Positions 9,417 through 18,403 of a stretch of 64,000 bases of DNA are shown one piece after another. Source of the stretch: CAJXMH01 sp040220135 (GTDB lineage: Bacteria > Bacteroidota > Bacteroidia > Flavobacteriales_E > Vicingaceae). The stretch spans positions 132,351 through 196,350 of the forward strand of contig JAVJTT010000025.1 of NCBI GenBank assembly GCA_040220135.1. The letters run 5' to 3'. Each line of letters begins with the position of its first letter. The first letter of the stretch is position 1. Position numbers and translations under genes: made by a program. Below the pieces are notes generated by a model. That model did no database searches. It was given only the letters and a program-made list of their open reading frames with translations, and was not told the DNA's origin.

Positions 9417-10049
9417 TTAAAACTTAACTTCTATATTGCCTTTGGGGTCGTACTCTTGAATTTTAATTTTTGGAATAGCATTGTCTTGTATGTCTAAAAA
9501 CTTGAGTTGTTCTAAATCCATTAAGAACAAAGGGATATCCTCAAGCTCATTATTCGTCAGGTAGAGAAACTTAAGCTTCTTTAAATTCACCATTTCACTT
9601 GGTAATTTCTTGATTCGATCACCTTCTAGGTGGAGTGACGACAAATTGGGAAGCTTACTTAACTGTAGTACGGTTCGCTCTACATTGAGCTTTTGGTCGT
9701 TATTCAAGTAAAGCTCCTCAATCTTCTGCAATTGAAAGAAGTTCTCAGGCAGTCTTTCAAAATCATTACCGCTGAGATCGAGAATTCTCAAATTTTCTAG
9801 TTCTAATATGGCTTCCGGAAAAGAACTTAGCTTGTCATCCTTCAAGCTCAAGTATTCTAAATTTTTAAATTGTTCAAATGGAACCTTAGAAAAATCAAGC
9901 GTTTGATTACTTAAATCCAAACGAATCACCTCCTCTGCATTATCCAATGCCTCTTGCAAGTTGGTAAAGGTGAAATTCTTTTGGACTTTCTGCGCCTGTA
10001 GGCTCATACAGGCTAAGAGAGCAACTATGGTGATGTGGATTGATTTCAT
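9417..10049 (-). CDS. Exported leucine-rich-repeat protein
   Basis: 210 residues from ATG at 10049, chosen because it begins a clean signal peptide (MKSIHITIVALLACMSLQAQ); the open frame extends 46 codons further upstream without signal-like sequence and into a repeat element. At least six leucine-rich repeats span about residues 40-195, e.g. LEYLSLKDDKLSSFPEAI and LRILDLSGNDFERLPENF, of the bacterial LPxxL type. Such proteins mediate binding; the ligand is unknown. Confidence 0.85.
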   Translation of the reverse strand: MKSIHITIVALLACMSLQAQKVQKNFTFTNLQEALDNAEEVIRLDLSNQTLDFSKVPFEQFKNLEYLSLKDDKLSSFPEAILELENLRILDLSGNDFERLPENFFQLQKIEELYLNNDQKLNVERTVLQLSKLPNLSSLHLEGDRIKKLPSEMVNLKKLKFLYLTNNELEDIPLFLMDLEQLKFLDIQDNAIPKIKIQEYDPKGNIEVKF

Positions 10050-10135
10050 AAATCTCAAAGTAGTATGATTGGCTGATGAATTTACGTTAAAATAAAACAA
10101 CAAAGCTTTAAAAAGTTCTTTGAAATTATAAAACG

Positions 10136-10235
10136 ACTTGCGGCCATCTTGTAGGTGGCGGGATTCAGACAAAAGCCTGCAACTCACTTCGTGAGTCAGT
10201 CTTTTTTAGTCTCTACCTTTTCAATTCATAGTAAA
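10136..10235 (+). repeat. Dispersed copy of the terminator-bearing repeat
   Basis: Contains GGCCATCTTGTAGGTGG, CAAAAGCCTGCAACTCAC, TTCGTGAGTCAGTC and a T-run, matching the tandem repeats at 54.3-55.1 kb. The CAACTCAC...GTGAGT hairpin followed by T residues resembles a rho-independent terminator on the + strand. Confidence 0.7.
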
Positions 10236-10362
10236 GAATGGGTAGGACTTATTAAATATTTGACATTCATATTATTGACACTTTATGAAAGAAAAGTGAA
10301 AGAATTTCTCCAATTAATTTCAATATCAACATTACAACATATCTCTATATTTACGCAACTTT

Positions 10363-10602
10363 ATGATGAGTTTAATAGCTGTTATTCTTTTTCTCTCTAT
10401 TTGGTCTGTTTTAACCCTCATTTATGCTTTTTACCCAAAGCGTTTAGGCAAATGGGGGCATTGGTTGAGTGTCTATGGTTGGATTAGCAAATGGGATATG
10501 TTTACACAGTATCATTCGAATTCAAATAAAACTGAAATTTATTATCGCGATCAAAAACTTGTAAGTATCTTAAAATTTTGGGCAGTAAGTTTCATTAATT
10601 AA
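10363..10602 (+). CDS. Small membrane protein, possibly an N-terminal fragment
   Basis: 79 residues with one clear membrane segment (about 4-23), then KRLGKWGHWLSVYGWISKWDMF and EIYYRDQKL. The arrangement, a hydrophobic helix followed by a W-rich stretch and YYRD, resembles the beginning of longer Bacteroidota membrane proteins, so it may be a truncated remnant. A weak promoter-like stretch lies upstream. Function unknown. Confidence 0.45.
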   Translation: MMSLIAVILFLSIWSVLTLIYAFYPKRLGKWGHWLSVYGWISKWDMFTQYHSNSNKTEIYYRDQKLVSILKFWAVSFIN

Positions 10603-11226
10603 TAAAATGATTATCCGTTTACTTACCTAAGTTGATTAGCAAGGAGTACAAATGTCTTATTTTCAGTATTTAATTTTACTTTTTTCCATTGATGAAAAAG
10701 TAACCAAAAAAATCTAGGCCGGTTTCCTAATTTATGTCTTCCGCTCCTAAATGGCGATGATTTCAGTGATCTCCAAAGATCTGCTTTGGAGCTTCTTCAA
10801 TCATTAGCCCCATTTAGTTCGTTCCAGTTATAAATTATGAAAATGGCCGTCTTTTGCATCATAAAAGGATGATCAAATTGGATTCATATAAGTTTTAGGT
10901 ATAAATGCGGACATTCATTTTAATAATACTGAATTTGACTTGAAGCAAACCTGCCCATCCGGAAAGCAGTTTAAAGAATACTTTAACTATTGCAACTACG
11001 AGAAGGACATTTAGCTATCGATTTTGAGAAACTAATCAATAGATAACAAAAGGCAGCCTTTAATTATCTTAAATTTAACCTAAAGCTGTCCTTAGAACTA
11101 GGTGAAGTAAACAATAACACAGCAATTTTATATTTCTCAAAAAACCTATTCAAACCATTCGCTACATTCCTAAATACTATTTCATTGTAAACAGTGACTT
11201 GAGCTTTCATAAATCTATGCTCTTAT
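10603..11226. other. Intergenic region with degenerate repeat material
   Basis: About 620 bases without a supported gene. The stretch around 10690-10720 (GATGAAAAAGTAACCAAAAA then TCTAGGCCGG) resembles a common Bacteroidota intergenic repeat. All three frames on both strands are closed by frequent stops. Confidence 0.5.
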
Positions 11227-11343
11227 TTATTCCTTATTTTTCCTTTCTTTCCTTTTAGCAGCTTTATCAGCTCTTTTTTCCTTTAAACTTTTTAAAGCCG
11301 TTTTTTTATCAGCTTTTTTACCACCGTCTTTTTCCTTTGACAT
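11227..11343 (-). CDS. Very small Lys/Arg-rich basic protein
   Basis: 38-residue open frame, too short for most gene finders: it begins MSKEKDGGKKADKKTALK and ends RKERKNKE. Almost half its residues are Lys or Arg. I recall similar short basic proteins in other Bacteroidota but cannot confirm this here. The highly biased composition over a full frame from ATG to stop argues for a real gene, perhaps nucleic-acid binding; the role is unknown. Confidence 0.55.
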   Translation of the reverse strand: MSKEKDGGKKADKKTALKSLKEKRADKAAKRKERKNKE

Positions 11344-11454
11344 AGTTTTTAGTATTACATATTACGTTAGCAAATTCAGATCTTTTCTACTAAAATGGAT
11401 TACATAACTTGATTAAAAAATTACATCAATCACAGTTTTTATTTTGCCTAACTT

Positions 11455-11697
11455 CTAAAAACTAAAAATGTAAGCTATCAAAGCAGTAACAAGAATCGTG
11501 ATGAATAGTGTCGTACCTTTTAATACTACCTTTCTGAAATTATGCCAGTGCCTGCTATTAAAATCATCCGGGTATCTATCATAATAATCGTAATGAAACT
11601 TTTTAATATGTTGCAAGCGAATTTCTCCTCGAATCAGACCAACAATAAAAAGGCTTGATACAAAGACCGTTGTAGTGAGTAATATGGTCTGAATCAT
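11455..11697 (-). CDS. Small two-helix membrane protein
   Basis: 80 residues with membrane segments at about 3-23 and 58-79 around a central basic and aromatic stretch (HIKKFHYDYYDRYPDDF). Its start codon overlaps the stop of the preceding small gene (ATGA at 11694-11697), so the two are probably co-translated. No family recognised. Confidence 0.6.
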   Translation of the reverse strand: MIQTILLTTTVFVSSLFIVGLIRGEIRLQHIKKFHYDYYDRYPDDFNSRHWHNFRKVVLKGTTLFITILVTALIAYIFSF

Positions 11698-11840
11698 TTA
11701 CTATTAGAGCTTAAGATGCTTTTCATCAGATACTTAAATTCACTAATTAGAAAGGGCATTAAAGACACAGCTCCCCCGATTCCGAACAGTAAGGTAATTG
11801 AGACTTTTAGAATAGAAATATCAAAAAAGGGAAGGTTCAT
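11694..11840 (-). CDS. 48-residue membrane protein upstream of the two-helix protein
   Basis: Short frame from ATG at 11840, MNLPFFDISILKVSITLLFG followed by a Gly-rich hydrophobic stretch and a polar C-terminus (FKYLMKSILSSNSK). One membrane segment at about 9-33. The 4-base overlap with the next gene is the main support. Function unknown. Confidence 0.5.
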   Translation of the reverse strand: MNLPFFDISILKVSITLLFGIGGAVSLMPFLISEFKYLMKSILSSNSK

Positions 11841-11956
11841 TTTATTTGTTTTAGATTTTAAAATTAGCTTATGTCAACCTTAATATGTTACATAACTAAG
11901 TTTTAGTTTTACATAAGTTAGGTGCTTTACCTTCTTACTTTTAGATAATCAGAGCT

Positions 11957-14608
11957 TTAGCCTTCCATATTTGGAATATCTGCTTTGGAAATAATTAGTC
12001 TTTCTTCTTTTTCTTTTAAACTCCTAATCAGTTGAATAGATTCCGGTATTGCATCACTAATCACGGTAATGAATGACCCTTTTCTCCCTTCTTCAATAAC
12101 TTTAAGAATGGCCAAGTTTTCATTTGCCACCACATCTACTTTATTTACTTTGTTTGCACTTGCTATTCCTTTCATTAATAATTCCAGAATTTCTTCCTGG
12201 GTTCTGCCTCTGAGCTCAGCATCTTGTCTAATTATGATTTCATCGAATATTTCAGCACTCACTTTTCCTAGTTCAATAATGTCTTCATCTCTGCGATCAC
12301 CGGTTCCTGAAATTACCCCTACCTTTGGCGTTCCATCTGTCTTTTCTAAAAAACGACCAATGGCTTCCATACCTGAAGGATTATGTGCGTAATCCAATAA
12401 AACTGAGAACTCTTTAAATTCAAAGAGGTTCATCCTGCCGGGAGTTTGTGCCGGTGATGGCACAAAAGTTTGCAAGGCCAATCGAATGTCTTCTAACTGC
12501 ACTGACCTTAAAAAAGAAGCTAAAACTGCAGGAAGCACATTTTGAATATTAAAAACGGCTCGCCCGGAAAAGGTTAAAGGAATGTTTACTACTTTCTCTA
12601 TTCTTACTTTCCAACCTCCTTTATTAATGCTGATGTAGCCGTTCTCATAAATAGCCGCTATACCGCCATTTTTACAATGTTCTACTACTTGCTTATTCTT
12701 TTCATCCATACTAAATAAGGCCACATTTGATTTAATGTCTTTCCTCATTTTCAGAATCAATTCATCATCAGCATTCAAAATAGCATAACCGGATTGGCTT
12801 ATATTTTCCACCACCACTGACTTCACTCTAGCCATTTGTTCAATGGATTCAATTCCTTTAAGACCCAAATGATCAGAAGTTATATTGGTAACAATTCCAA
12901 TGTCCGATTCACTAAAACCCAAGCCTTCCCTTAAAATTCCTCCTCTTGCTGTTTCCAATACGGCAAAATCCACGGTAGGGTCACTCAAGACAAATTGGGC
13001 ACTTTTGGGCCCGGTGCAATCGCCCACTTGCAGCAATCTATTTTGTACATAAATTCCATCTGATGTAGCATAACCAACTTTAAAACCAGCACTTTTAAAA
13101 ATATGAGCAATTAGGCGCGTGGTGGTGGTTTTTCCATTGGTTCCCGTAATGGATACTATGGGTATTTTTGACTGTAAACCTTCAGGGTAGAGCATGTCAA
13201 TCAGCGGTTCAGCCACATTTCTTGCCAAGCCTTCTGTAGGATCTAAGTGCATGCGAAAACCCGGTGCTGCATTAACTTCAATTACTGCTCCATTTATTTC
13301 TGAAATGGGATGTTCTAGATCATTAGCAATGATATCAATTCCACATACATCTAAGCCAATCACCCTTGAAATCCGTTCTGCCATAAAGCGATTAAAAGGA
13401 TGCACTGTATCGGTGACATCTTTTGCAGTGCCTCCAGTGCTTAAATTGGCAGTAGTCTTTAACAATAATTTTCTATTTCTTGGCAAAACTGAATAGAGGT
13501 TCAGTTTTTTACGATCTAAAATGTGCTGTGTCATCTTATCAACCTTGATTTCGGTCAACATATTTTCATGACCAAATCCCCTTCTTGGATCAGCATTCAC
13601 TTTTTTAATCAATTGTTTGATGGTCGATCTTCCATCTCCAATAATATGGGCTGGAGTTCTCTTGGCAGCTGCCACCAATTTATGGTTGATTACCAATAAA
13701 CGAAAATCAAATCCATTGATCATTTTCTCTACAATCACTCTATCACTGTGCTTATTGGCTAGTTTAAAAGCAATGATGGCTTCTTTGAGGTTTTTCACAT
13801 TTGTAGTAGCTCCTCTACCATGATTTGCATTTATAGGCTTTATGGCACAAGGAAAGTCAGCATCTTCTATTCCGGAGATAAGCTCCTCTTCCGTTTCCAC
13901 AATAAAACCTTTGGGAACCGGTACACCGGCTTTATTCAACAGAAATTTAGTATCTTCTTTATCTCCGGCCAGATCAACTCCAATGCCACTAGTCTGGCTA
14001 GTAATAGTTGCCATTATGCGTTTTTGATACATCCCATATCCTAGCTGTACCAAAGAAGAACTATTTAAACGCATAGTAGGAATACCTCTTTTCATGGCTT
14101 CCTCAACAATAGACAAGGTACTTGGGCCCAATTTATCTTCTTCCCGAATCTCTTTAAGCTTTTGTATATCCTCTTTCAAACTATACTCCTCACCTTTAAT
14201 TAAAGCTTCAAGAATTCGAATAGAGGCGTAGGCTGCATAAATTCCGGCATTTTCTTGGGTATAGGTAAACACCACATTATAAACTCCGGGAGTTCCTACT
14301 CCTCTGGTTCTGCCAAAGCCGCAATCCATACCGGCAAGGGTTTGAATTTCTAAGGCAATGTGTTCAGCAATATGTCCCATCCAGGTACCTTCCTCTACTC
14401 TTTCAAAAAATCCACCATCATGCCCTTCAGAGCAATGGTGCTCATACAATGTAGGGATAAGCTTTTTTAAGCCCTCATAAAAGCCGTTAATTTTATTGGA
14501 GGGAAGTTCTTCCATTTCTTCCAAGTCCAATTGCATAATAATAAGCTTATGCCTTCTGTTCGACCAATAATTAGGACCTCGCAGTACTTTAATATCCAAT
14601 ACCTTCAT
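11957..14608 (-). CDS. cphA: Cyanophycin synthetase
   Basis: 883 residues, the usual length for CphA. It makes cyanophycin (multi-L-arginyl-poly-L-aspartate) from Asp, Arg and ATP. The N-terminal domain (1-160) contains HDGGFFERVEEGTWMGHIAEH. An ATP-grasp domain (about 200-470) adds Asp to the backbone (GVPVPKGFIVE, IKPINANHGRGATTNV, DVCGIDIIA, VIEVNAAPGFRMH). The Mur-ligase-like domain has its P-loop GTNGKTTTT at about residue 487 and adds Arg to side chains. All three domains look intact. It is divergent from the cyanophycinase gene and belongs to a synthesis and recycling module. Confidence 0.95.
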   Translation of the reverse strand: MKVLDIKVLRGPNYWSNRRHKLIIMQLDLEEMEELPSNKINGFYEGLKKLIPTLYEHHCSEGHDGGFFERVEEGTWMGHIAEHIALEIQTLAGMDCGFGRTRGVGTPGVYNVVFTYTQENAGIYAAYASIRILEALIKGEEYSLKEDIQKLKEIREEDKLGPSTLSIVEEAMKRGIPTMRLNSSSLVQLGYGMYQKRIMATITSQTSGIGVDLAGDKEDTKFLLNKAGVPVPKGFIVETEEELISGIEDADFPCAIKPINANHGRGATTNVKNLKEAIIAFKLANKHSDRVIVEKMINGFDFRLLVINHKLVAAAKRTPAHIIGDGRSTIKQLIKKVNADPRRGFGHENMLTEIKVDKMTQHILDRKKLNLYSVLPRNRKLLLKTTANLSTGGTAKDVTDTVHPFNRFMAERISRVIGLDVCGIDIIANDLEHPISEINGAVIEVNAAPGFRMHLDPTEGLARNVAEPLIDMLYPEGLQSKIPIVSITGTNGKTTTTRLIAHIFKSAGFKVGYATSDGIYVQNRLLQVGDCTGPKSAQFVLSDPTVDFAVLETARGGILREGLGFSESDIGIVTNITSDHLGLKGIESIEQMARVKSVVVENISQSGYAILNADDELILKMRKDIKSNVALFSMDEKNKQVVEHCKNGGIAAIYENGYISINKGGWKVRIEKVVNIPLTFSGRAVFNIQNVLPAVLASFLRSVQLEDIRLALQTFVPSPAQTPGRMNLFEFKEFSVLLDYAHNPSGMEAIGRFLEKTDGTPKVGVISGTGDRRDEDIIELGKVSAEIFDEIIIRQDAELRGRTQEEILELLMKGIASANKVNKVDVVANENLAILKVIEEGRKGSFITVISDAIPESIQLIRSLKEKEERLIISKADIPNMEG

Positions 14609-14781
14609 AGATATGCTAGGTTTTTAAAAGCCGAATTCGTTTTCGGGCTTTGCCTTAAATAATGTTCGAAAGAAAAAATTACCGTTGAGAAAAGGGAGGA
14701 ATCAAAAGCTATCTTTAATCTCTAAAAGATTATTCAACCAAGTTAAGATAATATTACAACGCTCAACACAAATAAACTACA

Positions 14782-15615
14782 TTGGGAATATTAATCGCCA
14801 TTGGCGGGGCAATCGATGCCGGAACAGGGCTAGATACGGAAAATAGCGAAAATACCGCAGAACGTTTTCTTGAGATAGGGATCTTAAAACGTATGATTGA
14901 GGAGCTGGAAGGTAAGACCAATCGCATAGAAATTATAACTACGGCTTCTAAGATTCCGGAGGAAACCGGTCAACATTACGTAGATGCTTTTGAGCGCTTA
15001 GGAAATTCCAATACCGGAGTTATTAACATTAAAACCTCAAAAGACACTGAGAACCAATCTTTTTTCGAGCGAATTGAACAAGCAGAAGGTGTTTTAATGA
15101 CGGGTGGAGATCAAAGTCGATTAAGTAGAATTTTTGGCGGTACTAAAATCCTTCAACTTTTGCACCAACGCTACCAAAGCAAGCATTTTGTTTTAGCCGG
15201 AACCAGTGCCGGAGCTATGGCTATGTCTGCCATAATGATCCTTGGCGGTAAAAGCGCCGAAGCTTTATTAAAAGGAGCGGTTCATTTATCTAAAGGATTA
15301 GGATTTATTGAGGGCGTTACCTTTGACTCTCATTTTATAAAACGCGGTAGAATTGGAAGGTTATGTCAAACCATTGCCACTCACCCATCTATTGTAGGAA
15401 TAGGCCTAGGCGAAGATACAGCCTTGTTAATTAAAAATGGCGATCTGATGGAAGCTATTGGCTCAGGTTTGGTAATGATTGTGGAAGGAGACAAAATAAA
15501 ATACACCAATATTGAAGAAATAGAATTAGGCGATCCCATTTCTATTGAAAACTTGACCCTTCATGTTTTATCAAAAGGACATACCTATCTGCTTTCAGAA
15601 CGAAATTTGATCTAA
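14782..15615 (+). CDS. cphB: Cyanophycinase (serine peptidase S51)
   Basis: 277-residue exo-acting peptidase that releases beta-Asp-Arg dipeptides from cyanophycin. The nucleophile elbow GTSAGAMAMS has S142 as catalytic Ser, GGDQSRL is conserved just upstream, and FDSHFIKRGRIGRL carries the conserved His/Arg region. The start is TTG (GILIAIGGAIDAG follows); an in-frame stop nine bases upstream excludes an earlier start and no ATG fits the conserved N-terminus. It is divergent from cphA, whose start is 173 bases away, so a shared control region is likely. Confidence 0.93.
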   Translation: MGILIAIGGAIDAGTGLDTENSENTAERFLEIGILKRMIEELEGKTNRIEIITTASKIPEETGQHYVDAFERLGNSNTGVINIKTSKDTENQSFFERIEQAEGVLMTGGDQSRLSRIFGGTKILQLLHQRYQSKHFVLAGTSAGAMAMSAIMILGGKSAEALLKGAVHLSKGLGFIEGVTFDSHFIKRGRIGRLCQTIATHPSIVGIGLGEDTALLIKNGDLMEAIGSGLVMIVEGDKIKYTNIEEIELGDPISIENLTLHVLSKGHTYLLSERNLI

Positions 15616-15645
15616 TCCGACAAATATCCTTTCTGCAAAAGTTGT

Positions 15646-16623
15646 CTAAACTTCTTTATAAATGGCAACTTTTATTGCTTCTCCTTGCCTAACTACTCCC
15701 CTGTACATTCCTTCAGTATTAAAGCAGATGCTGTAATTACCTTTGCTGTCAAGAGCAATTAAACCGGCTTCAGCTTGTTGATCATTCAACTTTTTATGAA
15801 TGACATAATTCACTGCTTCCTCCAAAGAATACTTTTTATACTCCATCAATGCAGCAACATCATAAGCCACTACATTTTTTATGAAATACTCTCCATGTCC
15901 GGTGCAAGATACCGCGCATGTGTTATTATTAGCATAAGTTCCGGCCCCAATAATTGGTGTATCTCCAATCCTTCCAAACTTTTTATTGGTCATTCCTCCG
16001 GTAGATGTAGCCGCCGCTATGTTACCTTCTAAATCTAGGGCCACTGCACCTACAGTACCTAACTTCAAGCCTCCATTTTCAACGGTAGCTGTAGCACTTT
16101 TGTGTTCTCCACTATGGTCTAACCAAACTCCCTGACTTTCTTTAGCCAGTTGCAGCTGGTCCCACCTATCATCTGAACGAAAGTATTCATCATCCTCAAA
16201 TTTGCAATGATGTTGAAGGGCAAACTGTTCCGCCCCTTTTCCCATAAGCAAGATGTGTCCTGATTCTTGTAAAACTTTCAAAGCAGCACTAATGGGGTTT
16301 TTAATATTACACACTCCCGCAACAGCACCGGCATCTAGGTTTTTTCCATCCATGATAGATGCGTCCATTTCAATCTTTCCTTCATGGGTGAAAACAGAAC
16401 CTTTTCCTGCATTAAATAATATCGAGTCTTCCATTACCTTAATGGCAGCTTCAGTTGCTTCTAAGGCGGTTCCATTCTTTTGTAAAACCATTTCCCCTCT
16501 TGTCAGGGCAAGCGTTAAAACTTGTTTATAAGCAAGTTCTTTTTCCGCATTCATATTCTCTTTGAGAATGGTTCCTACTCCACCATGAATGGCTAAGAGG
16601 TACTTTGGGGCTTTATTTTTCAA
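15646..16623 (-). CDS. iaaA: Isoaspartyl peptidase / L-asparaginase (Ntn-hydrolase, EcAIII type)
   Basis: 325-residue plant-type asparaginase precursor that cleaves itself before T190 (in GTVGAVALD) to create the N-terminal Thr nucleophile. Other hallmarks are AIHGGVGT, NAGKGSVFT, MDASIMDG and the TSTGGMTNKKFGRIGDTP segment. In this context the likely substrate is beta-Asp-Arg from cyanophycinase, giving free Asp and Arg, so cphA, cphB and this gene form a closed cycle. It is convergent with cphB, 30 bases apart. Confidence 0.93.
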   Translation of the reverse strand: MKNKAPKYLLAIHGGVGTILKENMNAEKELAYKQVLTLALTRGEMVLQKNGTALEATEAAIKVMEDSILFNAGKGSVFTHEGKIEMDASIMDGKNLDAGAVAGVCNIKNPISAALKVLQESGHILLMGKGAEQFALQHHCKFEDDEYFRSDDRWDQLQLAKESQGVWLDHSGEHKSATATVENGGLKLGTVGAVALDLEGNIAAATSTGGMTNKKFGRIGDTPIIGAGTYANNNTCAVSCTGHGEYFIKNVVAYDVAALMEYKKYSLEEAVNYVIHKKLNDQQAEAGLIALDSKGNYSICFNTEGMYRGVVRQGEAIKVAIYKEV

Positions 16624-16807
16624 TATGTCATAGGGCGTAAGCGGTAAATGTAGATGAAATTATGCTAGCATTTTACATTAGTTTACTTCTTGAGTTAGCA
16701 CTCTGATTAAAAATCTTACCTTTATTAAATTCTCATAAAAACAATTCCAAAACCTTAGAGCCTTTTCATGGCTTTTATTTCCTTTTCACTTACTAAATAA
16801 ACTTATT

Positions 16808-17365
16808 ATGAAGTTATTTATTAAATACATGGTAAGCTTAAGGTGTAAGCTAATGGTGAAAGAGGAACTAAAAAAACTTGGCTTGCATTATGTCATAGTT
16901 GATCTGGGAATGGTAGAAATATTGGAAGATATAACAGAAGAGCAAAAAATCAAGTTAAAGGCGAACTTACTAAAATCAGGTCTTGAATTACTGGATGACA
17001 AAAAAAGCATTCTAATTGAAAAGATAAAGACGGTAATTATTGAAATGATCCACTACTCAGATGAGTTCGCTGATATTAATTATTCAGATTATATCAGTGA
17101 AAAAGTGGGTTATGATTACACCTATCTTTCTAATATATTTTCAGAGGTAAAGGGAATGACCATTCAACACTTTATTATCATTCATAAGATTGAAAAAGTG
17201 AAAGAATTATTGTTGTATGATGAATTATCGCTTTCTGAAATTTCTTATAAGCTCAATTATAGCAGTGTTGCTCATTTATCCAATCAGTTTAAAAAAATAA
17301 CCGGTTTAACTCCTAGTTTTTTCAAGAAATTAAAGGCAAAACGCCAAAATTTAGAAGACCTGTAA
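16808..17365 (+). CDS. AraC-family transcription regulator
   Basis: 185 residues. The C-terminal half (about 80-180) has the two helix-turn-helix motifs of AraC proteins, with YDYTYLSNIFSEVKGMTIQHF and LSLSEISYKLNYSSVAHLSN ahead of QFKKITGLTPSFFKK. The N-terminal part (1-65) is a small alpha/beta segment (CKLMVKEELKKLGLHYVIVD) often found in short Bacteroidota AraC regulators and lacks a cupin sensor. Target genes unknown. Confidence 0.85.
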   Translation: MKLFIKYMVSLRCKLMVKEELKKLGLHYVIVDLGMVEILEDITEEQKIKLKANLLKSGLELLDDKKSILIEKIKTVIIEMIHYSDEFADINYSDYISEKVGYDYTYLSNIFSEVKGMTIQHFIIIHKIEKVKELLLYDELSLSEISYKLNYSSVAHLSNQFKKITGLTPSFFKKLKAKRQNLEDL

Positions 17366-17451
17366 CCAACTGTGAGTTAGAAAATGTAAGGGCCGATTGG
17401 GAAAATTACCTTCATAATTCTTACCACTGCTATTGTCTTTATCATAGTTTT

Positions 17452-17718
17452 TCATGAATTTCTAATTTGATCAAGTAATAGTTCTTTCTTCTCTAGATAT
17501 TCTTCCTTACTAATTTCACCTAAAGCAAGTCTCCTTTTCAAAATTTCAAGGGGCATTTCATTAAAGCTTCGTTGTCCGGGAAAACGGTACGGAATAGCAT
17601 AAATCCAAAATATAACCAGACCCCAAACTACCCACCATATAAGGTGCATGCCCCAAAAATGATAACCTTCATACATATCCATAACACAACTTTTAAGTTT
17701 AGTATTGGTAAAATTCAT
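17452..17718 (-). CDS. SHOCT-domain membrane protein
   Basis: 88 residues: a Trp-rich membrane helix (about 23-43, HLIWWVVWGLVIFWIYAI) and a C-terminal SHOCT motif (about 54-85, EILKRRLALGEISKEEYLEK). The start could be Met13 (17682) instead. SHOCT domains are short oligomerisation helices, common in stress-linked small membrane proteins. Confidence 0.75.
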   Translation of the reverse strand: MNFTNTKLKSCVMDMYEGYHFWGMHLIWWVVWGLVIFWIYAIPYRFPGQRSFNEMPLEILKRRLALGEISKEEYLEKKELLLDQIRNS

Positions 17719-18078
17719 CTATTAAACGATGAATCACATTATAGCTCAGTGCCTATTATTTGCATAATTGACAGTTATATGAAGAAATAAATGGAAGATT
17801 TACTTTTACTTAAAAGCCCTTAAATATGTAATTTATATAATTCAAGATGGAAATTCTATAACAACTTTGATTTATTGCAGGAGTAACTTTGCCTTAATAA
17901 GTTTCCCGAAAGCAATTTTGAATAGATTAAGTAGGGAAAAAAAGGATAGAATTTAGACTACAGAAGCTGCTCATATTAGTTAAAAGCTCAAGTACGTCAT
18001 AGTCCTGATGCTGAAAACTCCAGAAGTGAAAGAATAACTCCTTCTTCAGTACTAAAACCAGAGCATTTCATCCTTTTA

Positions 18079-18107
18079 GCACTATGCATTGTCATAGTGC
18101 TTTTTTT
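18079..18107 (+). terminator. Rho-independent terminator with no obvious upstream gene
   Basis: Stem GCACTATG, loop CATTGT, stem CATAGTGC, then seven T residues. The nearest + strand gene ends at 17365, 700 bases upstream, so it may end an unrecognised small RNA. Confidence 0.7.
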
Positions 18108-18232
18108 ATTGAACCCGAATTATGCAATAGAAGTTCACAATAAGTGAACGAACTATTGCATCCATGAAGGTTAATCCCGATTTAGAGATTCACAAAAATG
18201 GAGAAAGCCATTTTGGATGAAACTCTTTATCG

Positions 18233-18270
18233 CTATGCATTAGAAATTGATATCAATTTCTAATGCATAG
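18233..18270. repeat. Perfect 38-bp palindrome
   Basis: Two 19-base arms meet with no spacer at 18251/18252; the left arm begins CTATGCATTAGAAATTGAT. Neighbouring bases do not pair. Function unknown; a cruciform, protein site or hairpin RNA are all possible. Confidence 0.85.
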
Positions 18271-18403
18271 GGTTTAGTGATAACAGATACTACGAAAAGT
18301 AAAAGATATAACAATTAGCGACATTTCTGTAACAACCTAATTTACAATGACCTTTACTTTTGATCTGTTGTAAAAATTCATTTACAGTTTAATAATCAAA
18401 AAG

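Larger units (their letters stand above)
17719..18403. other. Non-coding region with three successive strong palindromes
   Basis: No gene seen in about 680 bases. From 18079 to 18270 there are three unrelated hairpins: a terminator at 18079-18107, a two-part stem at 18122-18161 (ATGCAATAG and GTTCAC with their complements), and a perfect 38-bp palindrome at 18233-18270. The strength and clustering suggest a structured RNA or the remains of a palindromic element. Confidence 0.6.
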
